In this document: positions 60,719 to 64,000 of the stretch, piece by piece | Numbering within the stretch: the first letter of the stretch is position 1 | Layout: the number at the start of each line of letters is the position of its first letter | Source of the DNA: Wansuia hejianensis | GTDB taxonomy: Bacteria; Bacillota; Clostridia; Lachnospirales; Lachnospiraceae | Length of the DNA stretch: 64,000 bases | Direction of reading: 5' to 3' | NCBI RefSeq assembly: GCF_014337215.1 | Contig: NZ_CP060635.1 | Coordinates: forward strand, 2,493,501 to 2,557,500 | The notes under the pieces: generated by a model | What the model was told of the DNA's origin: nothing | What the model saw: only the letters and a program-made list of their open reading frames with translations | Databases searched by the model: none | Made by a program: the position numbers and the translations under genes

Positions 60719-62638
60719 TTAAGCTAACTTGTGGAACATATGCCGAACCTTATCTATACGGCTATTCGGGCGGCGGGGTTGGCAAATAAATTTACCAATA
60801 GCTGGCTGGTATCCTTTTAACTCTGTCAAGCAGACTCCCTGCCCATTTGTGAAATAAGTTAAATCGTTCCTGTATTCTTGAATACATCTAGCAGGGATTT
60901 CTCCTTTCAGAATGACCTCGTCATTCTTTATCTGAGTACTTACAATATCTGCACAATACCTTGGAGCATCATGATACGCCCGTGAGAGATATTCCTGCGG
61001 TGCATAAATTTCAAAGTGGAGATATGGCTCTAATAGTTCTGTCCCTGCTTTTTTTAAAGCCTGCTCCAATACGATAGGGGAAAGCAGCCGAAAGTCTGCG
61101 GGGGTACTTACAGGACTATAATACAATCCATATTCAAAACAGATTTTACAGTCTGTCACTTTCCATCCATACAGCCCCTGCTCGCAGCCATAAAGAACCC
61201 CCTCCATAACCGCATTTTGGAACGATTGATTTAAATATCCAAGTGAAACTCTGCTTTCATACTGCACTCCGCTTCCAATAGGGAGCGGCTCTATGGACAA
61301 CCCGACAGAAGCCCAGAAAGGATTTGGCGGGACTTCTATGTGGATGGTATATTCTGCTTTTCTAAGCGGTCTTTCCATATATATAACAGTAGGCTCTTTT
61401 ATTTCTGCCTCCACATGATATTTTTCCTCAAGGATGGCACAAATGACTTCCATCTGCACTTTCCCCAAAAAAGAAAGTATAATCTCATGCGTTGTAGTAT
61501 CCACATAATATTTTAAAAGAGGGTCGCCATCTGAAATTTCTGTAAGTGCCCCAAGCAATATTTCCCGCTGTTCAGATTTCTTTACTGCAATCGTTGTTTG
61601 GAGCATAGGGAGAGGATTTTCAATAAATTTTCTCTGCGGCAACAGTATTCCGTTCCCCAAAATACTGTTTAGCTGCAAAACATCATTTGGTAAAATTACA
61701 ATATCACCAGAGCAGGCTGTATCGGATGAATATAATTCACCGTTTGTCGGAACACACATCTCTGTGATTTTTATTTTCTCTTTTTCAGATATTCTAATAA
61801 CATCCCTCAAATGCAATGTTCCGCTATATATACGCACATAAACAAAACGCCGCCTTTTCTCTGAATATTCAATCTTAAAAACCTGCCCGCATAGTTCAGA
61901 TTGACCTTCAGGCGTTGATGAATAAAATTTACTGGCAATCACTTCTATAAGCTGCCGAATCCCCAGATTGTTTTTAGCGCTTCCGTGATAAACGGGAAAT
62001 AACGTTCCGTTTTGGAATCTCCTGTTTTCTTCCTGTTCCAGTTCTGACATTTTAAACGGTTTCCCTGACATATATTTCTCTAATAGTTCATCGTTTCCCA
62101 TAATTACCGCATCCCACTGTTCCATATCGTCATTGTCCGTTACATTTATATGGGGATGCTGCCCAACCTTTTGCTTCACTATAATTTCCGAAGAAAGCTT
62201 TGCTTTCATTTCTCGATATACCATTGGCAAATCAATCCCCTCTTGGTCAATTTTATTGATGAAAAAAATTGTCGGAATCTTCATTGTCTGTAGTGCATGA
62301 AACAGTATACGGGTCTGTGCCTGTATGCCATCCTTTGCAGAAACTAATAATACTGCTCCGTCTAATACGGATAAAGAACGGTATACTTCCGCCAAAAAAT
62401 CCATATGGCCTGGCGTATCTATAATGTTGACTTTTACATCCTCCCACTGAAAAGATGTCACTGCTGTCTGGATAGTGATTCCCCTTTGACGCTCCAAATT
62501 CATTGTATCTGTCCTTGTTGTGCCTTCATCTACGCTCCCTAGTTCTGCAATTGCACCACTGGTATACAATAAACTTTCCGTTAATGTTGTCTTTCCTGCG
62601 TCAACGTGAGCCAGAATGCCTAAGTTAATTATTTTCAT
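60719..62638 (-). CDS. tet(O): Tetracycline resistance ribosomal protection protein Tet(O)
   Basis: The 639-residue GTPase of the EF-G class removes tetracycline from the ribosome. G1 AHVDAGKT is at 10-17, with DTPGHMDF and NKIDQEGID further on. The sequence agrees with Tet(O) as I remember it over nearly its full length, with a few changed residues. Tet(O/32/O) mosaics cannot be fully excluded without alignment. AGGAGG stands 8 bases before the ATG. It has a tet(M)-type leader. Confidence 0.93.
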   Translation of the reverse strand: MKIINLGILAHVDAGKTTLTESLLYTSGAIAELGSVDEGTTRTDTMNLERQRGITIQTAVTSFQWEDVKVNIIDTPGHMDFLAEVYRSLSVLDGAVLLVSAKDGIQAQTRILFHALQTMKIPTIFFINKIDQEGIDLPMVYREMKAKLSSEIIVKQKVGQHPHINVTDNDDMEQWDAVIMGNDELLEKYMSGKPFKMSELEQEENRRFQNGTLFPVYHGSAKNNLGIRQLIEVIASKFYSSTPEGQSELCGQVFKIEYSEKRRRFVYVRIYSGTLHLRDVIRISEKEKIKITEMCVPTNGELYSSDTACSGDIVILPNDVLQLNSILGNGILLPQRKFIENPLPMLQTTIAVKKSEQREILLGALTEISDGDPLLKYYVDTTTHEIILSFLGKVQMEVICAILEEKYHVEAEIKEPTVIYMERPLRKAEYTIHIEVPPNPFWASVGLSIEPLPIGSGVQYESRVSLGYLNQSFQNAVMEGVLYGCEQGLYGWKVTDCKICFEYGLYYSPVSTPADFRLLSPIVLEQALKKAGTELLEPYLHFEIYAPQEYLSRAYHDAPRYCADIVSTQIKNDEVILKGEIPARCIQEYRNDLTYFTNGQGVCLTELKGYQPAIGKFICQPRRPNSRIDKVRHMFHKLA

Positions 62639-62639
62639 G

Positions 62640-62905
62640 TGATTTTCCTCCTATCAACACCCAAAAAAGGGCATAAAAATACCCAGTGATAAATACTCCT
62701 ATCACTGGGTAAATAACTCCAATAGCCCCAAAACACTTATATGTTTTCGGGCATATAAAATTACATGATAAAAGTATTCTTAAACTGGGTACAAAAAACT
62801 AAGCCCCATATTAAAAGTGAAACGAGACTGCTACTTTTTGTTCCCACTATCAAATTGACAGTTTATTTAAGAATACCTTGCCGCATATTTATTAACTCCT
62901 TGTAT
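62640..62905 (-). promoter_or_regulatory. Leader and attenuator of tet(O)
   Basis: Read leftward there is an ORF for MRQGILK (62862-62885), as in tet(M) and tet(O) leaders. Its coding bases pair with CAGTTTAAGAATAC about 60 bases on. A terminator hairpin ACCCAGTGAT/ATCACTGGGT (62681-62710) with a T-rich tail follows. Slow leader translation when tetracycline is present would allow read-through (known for the family). Confidence 0.75.
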
Positions 62906-62918
62906 AATACTGAATCTA

Positions 62919-62947
62919 ATTATATTCCTTAACCCTTTATTTGTCAA
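62919..62947 (-). promoter_or_regulatory. Promoter of tet(O)
   Basis: TTGACA (62942-62947) and TATAAT (62919-62924) with a 17-base spacer, both full consensus, read leftward. Confidence 0.85.
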
Positions 62948-63004
62948 GCTGACAAACTAAAGCAGAAAAAGCGGCAGGATTTCCCCCTGCCACTAATCAT
63001 CTGT

Positions 63005-63379
63005 TTATGCAAAAATAATTTCCTTTTCCACAATCTCCCTCGCACAAGCCCTTATGTTATTGAGGCATCCTGTCCATTCTAAGGCGTTTTCTGCCTTTAG
63101 CTGTTCCGTTATGCCCTGTGCCTGTTTCATACCCTCTATGAGCCTTTCAAAGCGTTCCTGTGCCTGTCTGTTGATGTCGGCAAGGTAGGCGTTTAGCCTG
63201 CCGCTTGTAAGAAGATTGGTGTATGTAACTTTACGGTACTGTTTTAGATAATCTAAATGCCGTTGCCCCCAGATGCCTATTGCCTGTTCTTCTTCGGCGG
63301 GTACAGTTAAGCACGGTATCAAATAATCCCCTTGCCTTTCGTATTTGCCGCCCAGTTCCTCAAATAATGATTTTGCCAT
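63005..63379 (-). CDS. Transposon-encoded TnpV-family protein
   Basis: The 124-residue protein starts MAKSLFEELGGKYERQGDYLIPCL and has YLKQYRKVTYTNLLTSGRL and a QLKAENALEWTGCLNNIRACA ending, the TnpV pattern. Role unknown. It follows GGAGG and is the last gene before the element border. Confidence 0.85.
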   Translation of the reverse strand: MAKSLFEELGGKYERQGDYLIPCLTVPAEEEQAIGIWGQRHLDYLKQYRKVTYTNLLTSGRLNAYLADINRQAQERFERLIEGMKQAQGITEQLKAENALEWTGCLNNIRACAREIVEKEIIFA

Positions 63380-63430
63380 TGTCTGTTACCTCCACATTCT
63401 TTTTTATTTTGAATGTCCGCAAAATCCGTC

Positions 63431-64000
63431 CTACATCTGTGGATCGACCGGTATATTATGCTCTACGCCCGGATAGTCCTTGATCTTTTTTACTTTGGAT
63501 GAAACCGCATGGTACATTCTCTCGGACTGTTCATGGGGCACCAGCTCATCCGCGCCACCCGTCAAAAAGAAAATCGGCTGATCGATGTTATGGCACTGTT
63601 CCAGCGGCTTGTAAAACAGCAGCTCCTGCAGGCTGTCCCAGGCTATGTATTCGCAGGCGTCCGGATCTGTTATCCCTTCCAGTATCTTATCGGCCTTGTC
63701 CTTTGCCGGGAAATGATACATTTCCAGGACATTTTTCATCTGGCTTGTGCCTGTGGCAGCCGCCGCAGACGCCTCTTCATTGACACTTCTGACGAACTGG
63801 CTGAAATCTCCGCCCTGCCAGTCCCAGACGTGCTTCATCCACTCATAGCAGTCACCGATTCCGGACATGGAGACGACCGCCTTAATTCTCTTATCCATCC
63901 CGGCAGTATATACTGCCGTGCAGGCCCCCATGCTGATGCCCGCAACCCCTATTCTCTGTTCATCCACACAGCCCAGCGATATGGCATAATTAATTACATG
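63431..64000 (-). pseudogene. Alpha/beta hydrolase truncated by the island (5' end beyond the window)
   Basis: The visible 189 codons include a nucleophile elbow GISMGAC and a late PGVEHNIPVDPQM with the catalytic His. The frame enters at the window edge (HVINYAISLG). Relatives have some 10-15 further residues (a final amphipathic helix) after this point. Here a stop follows at once in island DNA. So this host gene is probably interrupted near its 3' end. The enzyme could still fold. Confidence 0.65.

Larger units (their letters stand above)
42480..63430. mobile_element. Composite mobile island (recombinase remnant, IS, two mobilizable elements)
   Basis: Between a truncated collagen-like gene and a truncated hydrolase gene, every gene is of mobile-element type: three large serine recombinases (two broken), two relaxases, an IS, ParB, helicase, sigma-like factors and two antibiotic-related cargo genes. 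I place borders at the last host codons on each side. I found no direct repeat shared by the two ends, so the island is unlikely to be one simple insertion. Confidence 0.75.
54101..63430 (-). mobile_element. Second mobilizable element carrying tet(O)
   Basis: On the minus strand, from right to left: TnpV, tet(O), KTR protein, three sigma-like factors, AAA ATPase, MobV relaxase, ParB, PC4-like protein, TnpW and a truncated recombinase. The layout is a tidy element with integrase at one end and TnpV at the other. Its right end is inside the hydrolase gene near 63430. Confidence 0.7.

Noticed and set aside
1..64000. tRNA or rRNA genes
   Set aside because: No cloverleaf-like or rRNA stretch was recognised on either strand by eye; the only tRNA-related structure is the T-box leader.

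Overview
The window looks like the chromosome of a spore-forming, Gram-positive gut Clostridia, most likely Lachnospiraceae. The basis is the spoIIAA-spoIIAB-sigF and spoVA genes, a valine T-box leader, a Gram-positive-type L-rhamnose isomerase, AGGAGG-type ribosome sites, and Tn916/Tn4451-like mobile DNA carrying tet(O). The first 42 kb is ordinary chromosome. The last 21 kb is a composite island of nested and truncated mobile elements.

Region 1 (1-13.8 kb) is a rhamnose catabolic regulon. A LacI-type repressor faces a leftward operon for a sugar ABC transporter (ATPase, two permeases, binding lipoprotein). After a terminator come rhamnulokinase, a second FGGY kinase, a phosphohexomutase-like protein and a class II aldolase cut by the window edge. 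L-rhamnose isomerase and a uroporphyrinogen-decarboxylase-like protein run rightward. The same motif, around TGGGAACG, lies at the ABC, lacI and isomerase promoters and is probably the repressor operator.

Region 2 (13.8-21.3 kb) makes molybdenum cofactor and imports molybdate: modABC, a MoeA-like protein, moaC, moaA and a MogA-MOSC fusion. A divergent XdhC-like protein has its two domains in reversed order. The enzyme they serve is not in the window.

Region 3 (21.3-31.5 kb) mixes plsY and a lone spoVAC with a probable demethylation or transport module (UroD-like protein, MFS carrier, two tandem PucR-type regulators). It then holds the spoIIA operon, a 49-residue membrane ORF, spoVAA and spoVAB. 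The 49-residue ORF follows a good sigma-G promoter.

Region 4 (31.5-42.5 kb) is a leftward cluster: T-box-controlled valS, an LTA-synthase-like protein, folC, a 49-residue protein, a zinc-ribbon/TPR membrane protein and a coiled-coil protein. Two small enzymes and a collagen-like gene that ends abruptly follow.

Region 5 (42.5-63.4 kb) is the island. It has, in order: a serine recombinase lacking its catalytic domain; an IS3-family insertion sequence with unrelated genes on its two sides; a Tn4451/Tn916-like mobilizable element; and a second element on the minus strand, with tet(O) as cargo, whose own recombinase is cut by the first. The most interesting locus is the cargo of the first element (48.9-50.4 kb). 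A strong promoter, an 8-codon leader peptide MLHSMRIR that resembles macrolide-sensing Erm leaders, and several hairpins including terminators precede a cysteine-rich KTR protein and an RlmN/Cfr-family radical-SAM rRNA methylase. This looks like an inducible, mobile ribosome-modification gene. The island ends inside a truncated alpha/beta hydrolase gene at the right edge.
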